The translations under genes and the position numbers were made by a program. From assembly GCA_965153455.1 (NCBI GenBank), contig OZ234493.1, positions 32,230,213-32,294,212 of the forward strand: a DNA stretch of 64,000 nucleotides, read 5' to 3'. Positions 33,348 through 45,023 of the stretch are shown piece after piece. The stretch's first letter is position 1. Every line of letters starts with the position of its first letter. The stretch comes from Sphagnum compactum. Lineage: Eukaryota; Bryophyta; Sphagnopsida; Sphagnales. A model generated the notes under the pieces. That model did no database searches, was not told the origin of the DNA, and saw only the letters and a program-made list of their open reading frames with translations.

Positions 33348-34970
33348 TCTACCCTAAATATGCATTGAAAATTTTCAGCTATTTATTTGTCAAGGTGAAT
33401 ATGGATTCAAGTTTAGATTTGTTCTTTCTTCATCAAATACAAATTTGTGTGTTTTAAAATTCAAATTAACTACAGATACATATCAATGTTATGCATATTC
33501 AAAATCTTGACAATCACAATTTTTCTTTCACTGACATAAAAACATACATAACTTGTGAGAGTTTGAATCCCAGTTCTTCTTTCTTCAAAAAACCTTGCTC
33601 ATTATAACACAAGTTGCTTGCCTCAATCACGTCCAAAACTTCACCCCAGTTACCCACACACAAAAACCCCACCTTCATAGTAGTGTGCCATTCTTTTTCT
33701 TTTTTCTTTTCAAATTTATGAAGTAGGTCCATTGGCAAAGATCCCCAAGTAGATTTAACAATTAAATGTTAACTATTTTTTTATGGACAATATATTTTCA
33801 GAAATCCATCCTGCTACAACATAACAACCTAGGTAATACCTAGGTCTAGTTGTAATTAATTTTTTGATTTGTTTTTGGGAAATGGCACAAAAAAAAACTT
33901 GAAAACCAACTATTTTTCATGTTCTTTTTGGTTTTCTGAAAACAAATTCACCAGGTTGCAAAATTTCACCCCCAAAAAATTGGTCGCAAAGGGCTGATCA
34001 TATGGATTTACTGGCAATTTTGAAGTGCAAAAATAAAGTAGGGCCCATTTAAATTCTAAACAACCAAAACATGAACATGACTGTGTTATGTACGGTTTTT
34101 TTTTTTTCAAAAATAAATTTTACAATGATATCAAGAATTTGATTTTTTTCTCCCCAATTATTAGAAAATCACTCAAATTTACACTAGAAAAAAAAAATCC
34201 CCAAAAATCCCAATTTTATTGGTCAAAAAAGGATATATATATTGAAAAAAAACCACTGGTGTTGGGGTTGATTTCAAGGTGGAAATTGAAACATAATAAG
34301 TTTGTACTTTTCTACTCAATTTTGAAAGAAAAAAAAAATGCCCCAAAAAGATATACTGATTTTCTAAAAGAAATCCCCACCCATCAAAAAGAAAGGAAAG
34401 ACCACCATTTTCTTTCCCAATTTATTATAAATCTTCAGTTTGAAAGTCATTGAACTGTGTGTGAAAGCGACGAAAACAAAACTGGTGCTCTGCGCGTGTG
34501 AATGGGGGTAATCTTGGCCGACATCAGGGAGCACATGTGGATGATTCTGGTTGGTCACACGAAATTCCTATAATTATTAAAAATTAATCCCTCATTCCAT
34601 TAAAAAACAATTTCCTGATATTATTTTATTATTTTTTAAATTCTCAGTTTTAGAAAAATTCCTGCCGGAGGTGTTTTTTCTTTTTTTCCGAATTTTCTCT
34701 ATTCTGATTGGCTATATTTTCTGATTGGTAGGTGACTCTGTGCCAATCAGTTCAATCCAATCCACATCAGGCGCGTGGATGACTCACTTGACTACCAAGT
34801 GGCACCAAATGGAAATAACAACTGTCGTCGTTTTATTGGTGGGTTTCTAAAACTAATTATTTTCGCACGGGACCGTCGGGCTGCAGGTCAGGTGGTCCTG
34901 ACTCCTGACCGCCGGGTAAAGCAGCGTTCGAGAAAAGGAACGGGTCTGCAGTGTCTTCCTTAATTTTGCG
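33348..34970. other. AT-rich spacer
   Basis: No supported gene. Around 34165-34215 a TTTACACTAGAAAAAAAA word with CCCAATTTT recurs at 48755-48800, suggesting another dispersed repeat. The short frames here are A-rich low-complexity. Confidence 0.4.
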
Positions 34971-35432
34971 GTGTAGCCCAAGTGGCGATCATCCGCAGGA
35001 GATTTAACCAAATTTGGCTACAAGCTAAACATGAAAGTAGAATTTTTAAAAATTCCTTTCTATATTTTTGGCTAACGTACTTGAACTATGGAGACAAATC
35101 TGGAGATTTTTCTTTAATTTTGGTCTAATTCTGGCCATTGAAAATCTCGAAAAGCACTTGATTTTAGCACTTCTAGTTTTTAATTTCTCATTTTTATGCT
35201 ATATGTAGCCAAATTTCTATATTCAAAGTAAAACGAACTAAAATCATGTGCTTTGTGAGATATTTAAAGAGCCAGAATTCAAAACAAAAAAAAAGTCGCC
35301 AGATCTCTCTGTACATAGTTCATGTTGGTAGCCAAAAATATAGAAGGATTTTTAAAAAATTTACTTTCATATTTAGCTTGTAGCCAAATCTGGGCTTAAT
35401 CTTCCTGTGGATCATCGCCACTTTGGCTATAA
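34971..35432. mobile_element. Foldback-type MITE with long arms, family M3
   Basis: The left arm (about 34971-35115) and right arm (about 35285-35432) are inverted copies. Paired words include AAGTGGCGATCATCC with its complement in GGATCATCGCCACTT, TTTGGCTACAAGCTAAA with TTTAGCTTGTAGCCAAA, and TATATTTTTGGCTA with TAGCCAAAAATATA. The arms are about 140 bp and the loop about 170 bp, non-coding. A related one-arm copy is at 52080-52212. It ends about 540 bp before the F-box gene start. Confidence 0.8.
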
Positions 35433-35487
35433 TGCAAATTCGCCCCAAAAAAACATTTATGGAACGGGACGACGCGCTCGCGCGCAC

Positions 35488-35489
<2 letters not shown>

Positions 35490-35523
<34 letters not shown>
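35490..35523 (+). repeat. (GA) microsatellite
   Basis: About 17 uninterrupted GA units in the region upstream of the F-box gene, 450 bp before its start codon. Plant GAGA-type (BPC) factors bind such runs; a regulatory role is possible but only inferred. Confidence 0.95.
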
Positions 35524-35525
<2 letters not shown>

Positions 35526-35900
35526 GAGGTTGTGCGCGCGCGTGCGGGGAAGAGACAGAGAGAGAGAGGGCGAGAGGTGTGAGAGATTGTGTCGATTTGT
35601 GTGTTGTAATGGGAAAAAATATGGAGATTTTCGGGGAGATTTTGGAGATGGAAAGTTGTGATTCTGGATTCTGTTCGGTTTTGCAGTAGGCGGAGAAGAG
35701 ATGAGGAAGAAGTGGAGGGTCGTTGGAAGAAGACAATGAGGTTGGAGAATTGCAGTGTGGTGTAGAGGAGGGTTTAACCTGGTCCTCGGAACGTACCTGG
35801 CGCCCATGGTCAACCTGGTGGCATTATCCGTGGCGTCGCTTTCTGTCGTCGTGAATGCGTCGTGGAAGCGGTGTGGAAGATCAGAGAGGTTCCACAGAAG

Positions 35901-35926
35901 AGCAGCAGCAGCAGCAGCAGCAGCAG
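35901..35926 (+). repeat. (AGC) microsatellite
   Basis: AGC is repeated about 8.7 times, 50 bp upstream of the F-box start codon and so probably in the 5' untranslated region. Confidence 0.9.
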
Positions 35927-35975
35927 AAGGCCGCGGTGAGACATACCGTCGACACACCTGGGATCGTTGCAACAG

Positions 35976-38078
35976 ATGGAGCTTCTTGACAGCGGAAGAG
36001 ATGGAGGAGTGGCGAAGAAAAATAATGATACAGGGCATATGGATGGAGAGTTGTGGGGGGAGCTTCCGGAGGATCTTCATGACATCATTCTGGCCTGGCT
36101 TCCGTTGCCAAGCTTTTTCCGTTTGCGATGTGTGTGCAAGAAGTGGAACAACATGATAGAGTCCAGCACTTTCCTATCGATCTATGCCAGGGTTCCGTCT
36201 CACGGCCCCTTCTTTCTCATGTTCGCGGATCCATTTCGACAGAAATTTGCTGTGTATGATCCCACATTCAATGCATGGCATCTACTGCCGCTCTCTTTCT
36301 GTCTCTCCGGTCCATTCTCTGATTCGTTTCTAGTGCTCGCCGCAGCAGGGGGTTTACTGTGCGTAGCAGGAACAGGATCAGGATCAAACTGCCGTTCGCT
36401 GTTTGTATCCAATCCCATGACACGATCGCAGCGGAAGCTGCCACCGATGATACACATGAACTCTCCATACGTGGTGGGAATGGTGATGAATCCTCACCAA
36501 AACTCGTATCAAATTCTTGTGGCGCAGGACGGAGACTACTTGATGTCCCAGGTCAGTCAGGCCATACTTTCCGCAGATCCCTTCTTTTCTTCCTCCTATC
36601 AGATTCTTCAGGGATTCATGACTAATACAAGTTCCCTTTTGGTTTTGGGTTTACCAGGCAAGTGAAGATGTAAGGTGCAACAGGTAATCAAGATGTGCAT
36701 GAGCATATGCATTGCCAATTTAGTTGGGTGTGTCACAATTGCAAAGTGTTCCCTCCTCTATAGATCAGAGGTTTGCTACATAGAAAAATGAATAAAATTA
36801 TTTGGTTGTTTTCCTATTCATGTGTAGTAAGTAGTAGGTACATAACTGTCAGTTGATCTGGAGGTGGCTGGTGGTGCTAGGGTTTTGATCTGATTAGGAT
36901 GAGTACATTATCATGCCCTGACTGGATCATTTTTGTTCCAGGTTTATGATTCGAAGAGCAATACATGGAAGATGACACATGGTCTTGAGAAAAGAGTAGC
37001 TCTGATAGCAGGTACTGCATACATCAATGGCTTTCTATACAGTATGACATATGGTACCACAACTGGAGTGTTGGCTTATAATGTAGAGCAAAGGCAATGG
37101 CATGAGGTGCGAGTCAAAATGCCTCTATCACTCATATGCCCACAGCTGTTGGGTCATCGAGGCCAACTCCTGATGGTAGGAGGAGTGGAAGAATTTGGGA
37201 TTCTGAAATGCGTGCATCTTTGGCGCCTCGACGTTGCTGGCAAAGAGTGGGTGGAAGTTCAACGAATGCCAGAAAGCCTTTTCAATATGCTATTCAAGTC
37301 AGCTTTTCTTCAACCTCTTAAATTGTAGAATTCTGAAATTTGAGAGAATAATCTCATGGGCGAAGAAGTTACAAGAATATTAGGTCTTTCTTTGGATATC
37401 ATGCCAGTACTCATATCCTTTTACTAGACTGTTGGCAACTTAAATTTTTTTATGATATCAACACATTTCATGGGTGGGAGGAATCAGGTAGTTTCATGTA
37501 CACCCTGAGCCATTATGATCTTAAGGCTGACTGAGGGTCATGCCAAGAACCTAAGCTTCCAACCTCTCTTCTGATTGTGGATCAACTAGCTGGAGAGGAA
37601 GCTCTACTGCTTCTGTCTGCTCCTCATAGGAGCAGCAGTATGCATAATGCTTATTTGAATGATTGATAAAGAAGAGGGGTATGGAGCTTAGATTGTTGGC
37701 ATGGCCCTGGGGTCACTCTTGAGTTCATAGGGTCAAGGAAAATTTACCCCATCAACCTGACTTTAGCGCATTTCATGTGTCAGAGCTGGTTGGTTGCATG
37801 TCCATACTAGCCCTGTAACCACTTGAGAGACTAAAAATGATGTTCGAACCTGACAGAAGCATATATGTGCATGTTTCAGGTCACAAGGTCATCATTTCTT
37901 GTGCATCTCGCATGAGGACTACATCTGCTTTACAGGCTACTACTCACAGGAGATGCTGATGTATGACATCCACAGAAATTCCTGGTGGTGGATACCAGCA
38001 TGCATTCTCAGTGAATATATGGAAGCTCAAAGTGCGTTGGGCTTATCATTTGAACCTCGACTGGATGCAGCAGTTTAG
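35976..38078 (+). CDS. F-box/kelch-type protein
   Basis: Three coding exons: 35976-36551, 36942-37297, 37880-38078 (phases 0 and 2; all GT-AG). They give 376 residues. The F-box lies near residues 26-70 (LWGELPEDLHDIILAWLPLP, then FRLRCVCKKWNNM). The rest reads as a kelch/beta-propeller-type FBA region: VYDPTFNAWHLLPL, LFVSNPMTRSQRKLPPM, VYDSKSNTWKM, LAYNVEQRQWHEV and LWRLDVAGKEWVEVQRMP. It ends FEPRLDAAV, as in plant single-F-box/kelch proteins of the HAWAIIAN SKIRT type. It should act as the substrate receptor of an SCF ubiquitin ligase; the target is unknown. I chose ATG 35976 because the frame upstream opens only with TTG. Intron 2 is 582 bp. Confidence 0.9.
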
Positions 38079-38299
38079 CTCTTGTTCGATTCCCCAAAAA
38101 TGTATTATACTAAACCCTATGTATCTTGAGTTATTAGAACTCAACTCTACAGATTACCCTAAAACCCTTGAACTCTTGATTTAACCTTGCACTTATTCTT
38201 TTGGCAAAATACAAGAAGATTCAAAACTTGCTCCAAGTGGAATTGTAAATTTTTTGGACTTTTGTAAAATTAGTTATGATTTCTTGAAAATTTGTGGTA

Positions 38300-38905
38300 G
38301 AGTGACTTAATTATAGCTGACTTTATGAAAAGTGGCTTCCCACACAGAAGCTCTTATTGTCAGTCTGATGTGATTAAGTTATAGTATATGTGCAGAAGGT
38401 TGTGATTTATGTGACAATAGTTCATCATCATAATAAGGTAGATTTGATGCTTTCACATATAGCAAGCAATAAATTAGAGGCTATTGCAGACCTCAATTTA
38501 GGTTACAAGGTGAAGTGGTTGTTTTAGTGGTGGTTTTCGGGTTAGTGTAAATCTCAGTTGTGAGTACCCTGTTTTTAAGGTATAGGGTACAATGGCATTT
38601 TTGGGTGGTGATATTTGAGGCCAACTCAAATATGACATTAACATAGCCTACTTTGTGAAATGTGTGTTGAGCATCTCAAGTCCTTGTTGTTAAGGATATG
38701 TTAATATGAGTAACAACATCATTAAAAACTTATAGTGCATGCCAAAGATTGTGTTTTAGATGTCATTAATCTGTCACAATAAAGTATACTTGATTTTTCA
38801 CATGTAGGAAGAGGGTTGTAGGAAGTGGTCATAGGAGAACAGTGTGCAACTTGGTTTAAGGTACAACGGTTGTTTTGGGTAGTTTTCTATCTTAATCATG
38901 TCCTC
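38300..38905 (+). repeat. Two diverged tandem copies, about 330 bp
   Basis: Ordered similarity between about 38310-38570 and 38640-38905: an ACTTTRTGAAA start, GAGTAACAACATCATT-like middle, TYACAATAA, TTTCACATRTAG, then TGGTTGTTTTRGTGG/GGTTGTTTTGGGTAG. Strongly diverged and non-coding. Confidence 0.5.
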
Positions 38906-39384
38906 TTCCCAAGAAATGCTAGGAATTTTCATAATAATTTCACATAAAATACAAGCTTTTGTGGCAATAGGTCAAAGTTTCATATAGAGGTCTGAGGATT
39001 ACCCACCTTCACATTCTGCAAGGTCATAGTGTTTTTTCCCAAAGATAAAAGAGTATTTGGTGACAAAATTGGCTAGCTAGAAATGATCAAGGTTCAAGGT
39101 TTATGTAATCAATAAGGTTTCGATCCATGATTTTACACTCAAGCTCACTCACTTTATAAGTGACTATGGGAAACTTTCTTGGAAACAAGTTGCTAAGCTT
39201 GAAAACCATTACAAAGTAGAAAGCATCATCTTCATGCATTCATAAAACACTCCACATTTTGCAGTAGTGCAAAGGAAGGGCACCTTATATTCGATAATGA
39301 GTCATTGGGAGTGAGTGGGAATTTTGAAAAGCAAAACTTGGTCTAACTTCCAAGGCAATGATGCAAATGAGGGCCAAGCTTGAC

Positions 39385-39650
39385 TTAAGGCCTTTGGAAT
39401 GGGCCATTCCCAAGATTCACTCAGGCCCTTCAAGTGGGTTGTTCCCATAATTTGGTAAGGCCCTTGGAATGGGTCATTCCTGAGATTCACTAAGGCCCTT
39501 CAACTGTGTTGTTCCTATAATTTGGTAAGGCCCTTGGAATAGGCCATTCCCAAGATTCACTAAGACCCTTTGAGTGGGTCATGCCCAAAGTTTGGTAAGG
39601 TCCCTTGGAATGGGCCACTCCCAGCGCACTATAGGTCCTTATTTGGAGCA
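39385..39650 (+). repeat. Tandem repeat, period about 70 bp, four units
   Basis: CCCTTGGAATGGGCCATTCC-type starts lie near 39388, 39458, 39528 and 39599. Each is followed by AAGATTCACTMAGGCCCTT and then ATAATTTGGTAAGG. GGAATGGGCCATTCC is itself a near-palindrome, so each unit carries a small dyad. Confidence 0.85.
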
Positions 39651-39823
39651 TTCCTGACTCCTAAGGCCCTTACCCTACACAAAAAGATTCATGAGTTCTA
39701 GTCCAAAGTGTTTTTTTGTGCTCATAGACCTTACCACGAATTTTTGATGCCACCTACCATTCACTTAAGCAGGAGAGCCTATCTTAGTTAATTTACTTCA
39801 CGACTACTTTCTGGACGCTAATG

Positions 39824-39918
39824 AAGGGCCGGTCTTGTTTTCTCTAATGGCTGTAAGGGGTTGTTAAGGGCTGGTTGTGTTTTCTCTAAAGTCTCTAAGG
39901 GGTTGTTAAGGGACTTTC
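39824..39918 (+). repeat. 48-bp duplication upstream of the cyclophilin gene
   Basis: Two copies of a GGGCYGGTYKTGTTTTCTCTAA...TAAGGGGTTGTTAAGGG unit lie about 200 bp before the cyclophilin start codon. 39651-39823 and 39919-40102 hold nothing else recognised. Confidence 0.7.
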
Positions 39919-40102
39919 ACTGGGAGTCAGAGTCCCCATTCTTGAAGGCTTCTTCTTCTTCTTCTTCCTGTGTGTCCCTTTGCCTTATCCATTTGGGAAC
40001 AAACAAATTGTCGGGAAAATCTCGTCACAACTGCTACGGCTACTGCACAGGGGAGATAGGGAGAGGGACCAGAGCACCAAGAGCTGAGCGCCCAAGACGA
40101 TC

Positions 40103-42429
40103 ATGGCAGTAGTAGCATTGGGTAGTCTTCGCACAGGACTGCAGCACCTTGCCTGTTCCTCCTCATCCCCAAGGCTCACTTCCTCTGCTGCACCTCCGTC
40201 CCATATTCGCAGCTGGTATGTTGAATTTGACACTCTTGTTTTGTCCTAGCCACACACGCAGACAACTCTTTAAGTATTCATTTCATCCTGTTTTCTTTGC
40301 TTCCAATTGCTAGGTTATAGGGTAGATTGTGTTTTGGGTAAGCTTGCTTCATGTTTGACATTGTTCAAATGAGTTTTCCTACAAATACAAAGTTAGATAG
40401 CACATTACAACTAACCTGTGTAGGTAGATTTTGCAGTTGCAAAATCTGTACTAGTTTATGGGACACTTGATTAGGCAAATGGGTAGCGAGTTGTGCAGAC
40501 TTTCAGTGTTATCTATCACAATTGGGTACTAAGGAATTGTAGCTCTTGGAACTTTTTTTTGTTTTGTTGGGCTTTGTGCATAATATTTGAGTACTGCATT
40601 TTTGTTGCCAACCTTCAATCACTCACAATAATAATGAGGTTTTCAGGTTTTGCTCTCTTCAATGATCTACTCGGACTTGTTGGACTTGGTGAATTCTAGT
40701 GATATATAGATATGTCTAGTTTGCATTGCCTCTTGGGAATACTATATATGATCCACATGGGTGTTTACTTCTCATTTCAAGAAGGGAGAAAAACCCTAGT
40801 TAGTTAGGGCAAGGGTGTGGAGGTCCAGATTGCAAAAATTGTCCTCAAATTATGTCACAGGGTTACAAGGATTGCCTGACTGCTGCCCCTTATGGGGTTT
40901 CCTCTACCAGAAGAATTCAGTCGTTTGAGGTATTGAACATCAAATGCTGAAAAATGTAATGAAGTTTGTGTGTGCAGTGCTTCTCATGAAGAGGGCCCTT
41001 CTTTCGGAGCAACAAGGACTCAAAGGAGGGCTGTATTGCAGATTCCTGTCATTTTTGGAGCAATTTTGGGCATTGATCCTCATGATCATCTCAACGCCGT
41101 CACAGTTGAGGAATCAAGCTTTCCTGTGACGAAAAAAGTTTTTTTTGACATAACAATTGATGGTCAACCAGCTGGACAAATCGTTATTGGCCTATTCGGT
41201 GATAATGTACCCATTGGTGCTCAACGGTTTTTTGAGCTCTCCACAGGCAAGCGAGGCATTGGGTACCGTAAGAAGGAATTTTACAAGATTGGAAGAAACT
41301 ACATACAAAATGTGGGAGTCCGAGCATTTAGTCTCACTGGTGGGAGTGAAGATGCAGCAAAATTTACTGGGGGGGACACAGCGGACCAGCTGATTATGGA
41401 AATGAAGGAACTTGAAAGAAAAGGAACTAGACCAAAAAATAAGAAATGGGCTGTTTCCTTAGTGGCAATTGATGCTACTAAGCCTCCTCCAAAGACCAGA
41501 TTGGTGGCACGGGATGGAGCATTTGTGATAGTGGAGGAGGAGTCCAGGCCTGACCCAAATGGAACAGAATTCATGATTTTGACAGCTGATGCAACAGAGC
41601 TGGATGATACAAATACAGTAGTGGGTGAAGTGATTCAAGGCATGGATGTCGTAGACCGTATTTCTAATGTCAAAGTTGTTCAAGAGAATACCAGCAGTCC
41701 TTACTTTCAGTATGATATCTTCCTCCACAATCCCTTCTTTCTGCACTATCTAAGATGGATGTGAGGTCTTTAACTAAGAAGGCTAGAGTTTTTGATCCCA
41801 CTTGTTTTATCACTCTTTTCACAGCTCTATCTCATTCTTCTTTCCTCTCCCCCCCCTCTTCATTTTTTAGTGATATCTTCTCTCGTATTCATCTCTGGTA
41901 TACATTTCCTTGACACAGTTTTCAGGGGACACACCTCTTCAGGTTTCTTCATCATTTCACACTGCAACTGAACTTGGATAGAATCATCTGCACCACCCTC
42001 CAGTCTAATTAAACCACAGGAGGGAAATTGTTGTAAATCATGCTGAGAATGCAAGTTTCTTGCTCTGAGTTGTTAAGTAAATAACAGCTCCATGTAAAAT
42101 TCTAGACATTAGAACTCTCAGGTATGACAGATTAAGAGACTAAATTATGTATAGTTATCTCGTCAGGGGTTGTTCTTTTCTCCATTTGTTCACATCGGTG
42201 GATTCAAGTATTCCTCTATCACATATTGGGTATATATCATATGGTGTGCTCAGTTTGATGAAGGGGGAAGAAGACCCATATGTACAACCTACAATTTCTT
42301 ACACAATGGTTGCTGAATTTTCGCAGGGTGGCAAAGTTCATCGGAGACACAAGAGCTGTTGTCGCAGAGAAAGGATTCAATAGGCCATATTCCAAAGTTA
42401 TCATTTCCAAAAGTGGAGAGATCAGGTGA
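40103..42429 (+). CDS. Plastid-type cyclophilin (CYP26-2-like)
   Basis: Exons 40103-40215, 40978-41709 and 42327-42429 join in phase to 315 residues. The N-terminus is rich in Ser/Ala with few acids (MAVVALGSLRTGL...), a likely plastid transit peptide. A hydrophobic stretch near 57-69 could be a thylakoid-targeting segment. The cyclophilin fold starts near residue 91 (KKVFFDITIDGQPAGQIVIG) and runs to about 285. The last exon (VAKFIGDTRAVVAEKGFNRPYSKVII) is typical of the plant CYP26-2 group. Cyclophilins are peptidyl-prolyl isomerases, but active-site positions differ: by alignment with human CypA, Arg55 is Lys141, Phe60 is Tyr146 and Gln63 is Asn149. Activity may be weak. Reading through the exon 2 donor would give an alternative C-terminus ending at 41764. 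Confidence 0.87.
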
Positions 42430-44088
42430 CATTATTTGTTAGCATTCACTGACTACATCACCAAATCTCTTCCAATTGCTGAAGTTCAACTTAGTTTCTT
42501 TCCTCTTAGAAATGGGTTTTCTTCTTGGTTAAGCAAAGCTGAAAATGCTCTCTGACAAGGTGGATATTCTCCACCATTTCCTTTTATACCATCCATATCG
42601 AGACTCAAGTTGTTCTGGTGTCATTCCCACCCTTTCAAATACACAAAGCTGTTTGTCAGGTAGATTTTATTGCAAATGCAGAAGACTCTTCTAGAATTTC
42701 CTTGTTTAGGTTTTTGTTCAAAGAATTTGGTAAGGGCAGCTAGCCATAAAATTCCTTGAAATTGCAAAGGCTCACAAGGCCTTTGTATTTCCCAAATGTA
42801 ACCAGCATCTGAACTCAGTAGCATTGAAATTTCAGAACAAACTGGATTTGTAATAGCAGTTACCAATCATCATCAGTACTCAATATGAACTCCTCAATAG
42901 TATTGAAATTTCAGAATGCACTGCACTTGTGCTGCAATTACCAATTGAGTGTAAACAATATGCACAACTGACATCAGTCTTCCAATTTCATGCACTCAGC
43001 ATGAAATTTCAAGAGTCAAAACCCTGAACCTTTTTTCCTTTGATCTTTTGAGCAGCTAAAAAACCAGACAGTATTTTCATAATGGTATATATTTCCACAG
43101 TCTCACAGAATAGTTTGTTGTTAAATATCATTCAAGTTTTCTTTGTTTCTGCAACACTGATCTTTATTTTATTTCCCTTCTTCTTCAGCAGGCTCTTTTT
43201 TTTTCTGAGGAAATGAATGAAACTTGTTTCCACAAAAGAAGAACAGAAAGGTGAAAAAAACCAAACTCAAATTGTTGGCTACAAGTGGATACCTAGGGCT
43301 TTCTCCCCCCCGCCACACAGAATTGTAAGATATTTCCTATCCAGAATCCAGAACTGGCTTGTGTCCCCATGTTCTAAATATAAAATCAGACAGATCCCCA
43401 CCCAACACTTGGGTTCACACACAAAAAACGTTGCCACATATGCTTCAGCATTCTTTCGGACATGGGACACAATGAGTGGCAACTTTCCAAATTCAATGAA
43501 CTAATGAACTCTCTTTCAAACAAACACCTTGACTATCAACCCTGTTGTGTTCTTTCAACTCTCATTTAGGTAAGCACTACTTGATTTGTGCTTGAGTGTT
43601 ACAAATTGTGACCTGCCAGGTACTACTTGTTTGAAATTGGAGTTGTTGCTAGGTGAAAGAAAAAAACAAAAACTAGACAAAAAGACTTGAAAGTGAAAGA
43701 GGTTCCAACCTAAATCGCAGACATGATGTGGGATGTGGCCCAGTGCAGCAGTGCCAGCAGAAAGGCGCATGGGGCATCATCACATCCACTGCTAACCTAG
43801 TCCTGCACAAAAGCACTAGAGTCGCCATTCTGTCAAGTTTTGTTAGGTGATTACAGGGGAAGGAACAATCCAGCATATTCATGAATTGCTCTGCTGTGAC
43901 TGTTGGTTCCCTCTGACCCAGCTTCCACTCTTGTTGAGCTTTGAGTGTATGCCCAAGAAAGTTTGCCTACTCTGTATCAGATTTTGGAATCTTCATACAC
44001 AAGAAGAAAGAAAGAAAGGATGTGAGTGAAACACTGGTTATACACTCTAGAACAGGCCCTGATAGAACCCATTTCAACCTAATGGAAC
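42430..44088. other. 3' flank and spacer
   Basis: Probably holds the cyclophilin 3' untranslated region at its start. Near 42815-42960 an AGTATTGAAATTTCAGAA...GCARTTACCAAT segment occurs twice about 80 bp apart. No gene supported. Confidence 0.4.
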
Positions 44089-44350
44089 AGATCACAACTC
44101 TCCAATGACAAAAGAGGAGGAGATGATCACAAGTCTCCAAAACATAACTTTGTGGTGTTGAAAGAGGAGAGATGATCACATCTCTACTGGAGACAACACT
44201 TTGCAATGTTGATACAGGAGAGATGATTACAACAACTCTCCAGACATAACAGTGTATGCACTGTTGAGAGAGGGAGGAGGAGATCACAAGTCTCCAAAAC
44301 AGTTTGTGATGTTGAAAGAGGAGATTACAACAAGTCTCTAGACATAAAAT
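44089..44350 (+). repeat. Diverged tandem repeat, about 60 bp
   Basis: Five imperfect units share GATCACAAGTCTCC, AAAACATAACTTTGTG- and TGTTGAAAGAGGAG-like words. They lie about 700 bp downstream of the MAKR-like stop codon on its 3' side. Non-coding. Confidence 0.75.
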
Positions 44351-45023
44351 CTCTCTTTCTACAGTCTTCTGGCTGCAAAATTCTTTCTGTGCAGCAAGAG
44401 AAATGCGTGCAGAAGTGGAAACCACCTAAAAAACAGATTAGGATGACTCTTCCATGAAGCAAGAATCCTCAGCAGATCTTTCTCCATTCCATTCATGCCC
44501 GATTTCTTTCTTCTGCTCCCAGGCTGCAATATGGTAGTGTACAAGTAGATCTAGAGAACCTTTCTTCTTCCCGCAGTTGTTGCTTGCTTGCTCCAAGACA
44601 ACAACACTACTCTGTTTTTGACATGGAAAGCACAAATTGATCACGCTCTACTTTCGCTTAAGCTTATTGCAACAAAAATTGTTTTCTCATCATTCTTGCA
44701 GGATGGTGATCAGAGTGAGTACCTGTTGTATGAAGAAGGCAAGTCTTTGATCTTCATCTCCAAAGGTTTGCAAGAAGAAGCACGTCCGTCACTGCGCTGC
44801 AAACAAGGTGTAGTTATGAGACCCGTTGCCTGCTGCAGGCTCTCGGTGAAGAAAAAGAGATACTGAAAATGGCTGGCGTCATAGGGAGGGTGCGACACCA
44901 TCATCGTGTCTCCGAAACACTTTTGTTATTGCCAGTTCGTCGTCTTCGATCTCTGCGCAGTATGAATGGAGGAAGAAAGAGAGAGAGAGAGAACACTTAC
45001 GAGATTTCTTCAACTGCATTCCT

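Noticed and set aside
34088-34453. 121-codon lysine-rich frame
   Set aside because: A-rich low-complexity DNA; no motif or gene structure.
35457-36080. 207-codon minus-strand frame across the F-box upstream region
   Set aside because: It consists of the (GA) run read as Leu-Ser and antisense of the F-box 5' end; the plus-strand F-box gene explains the region.
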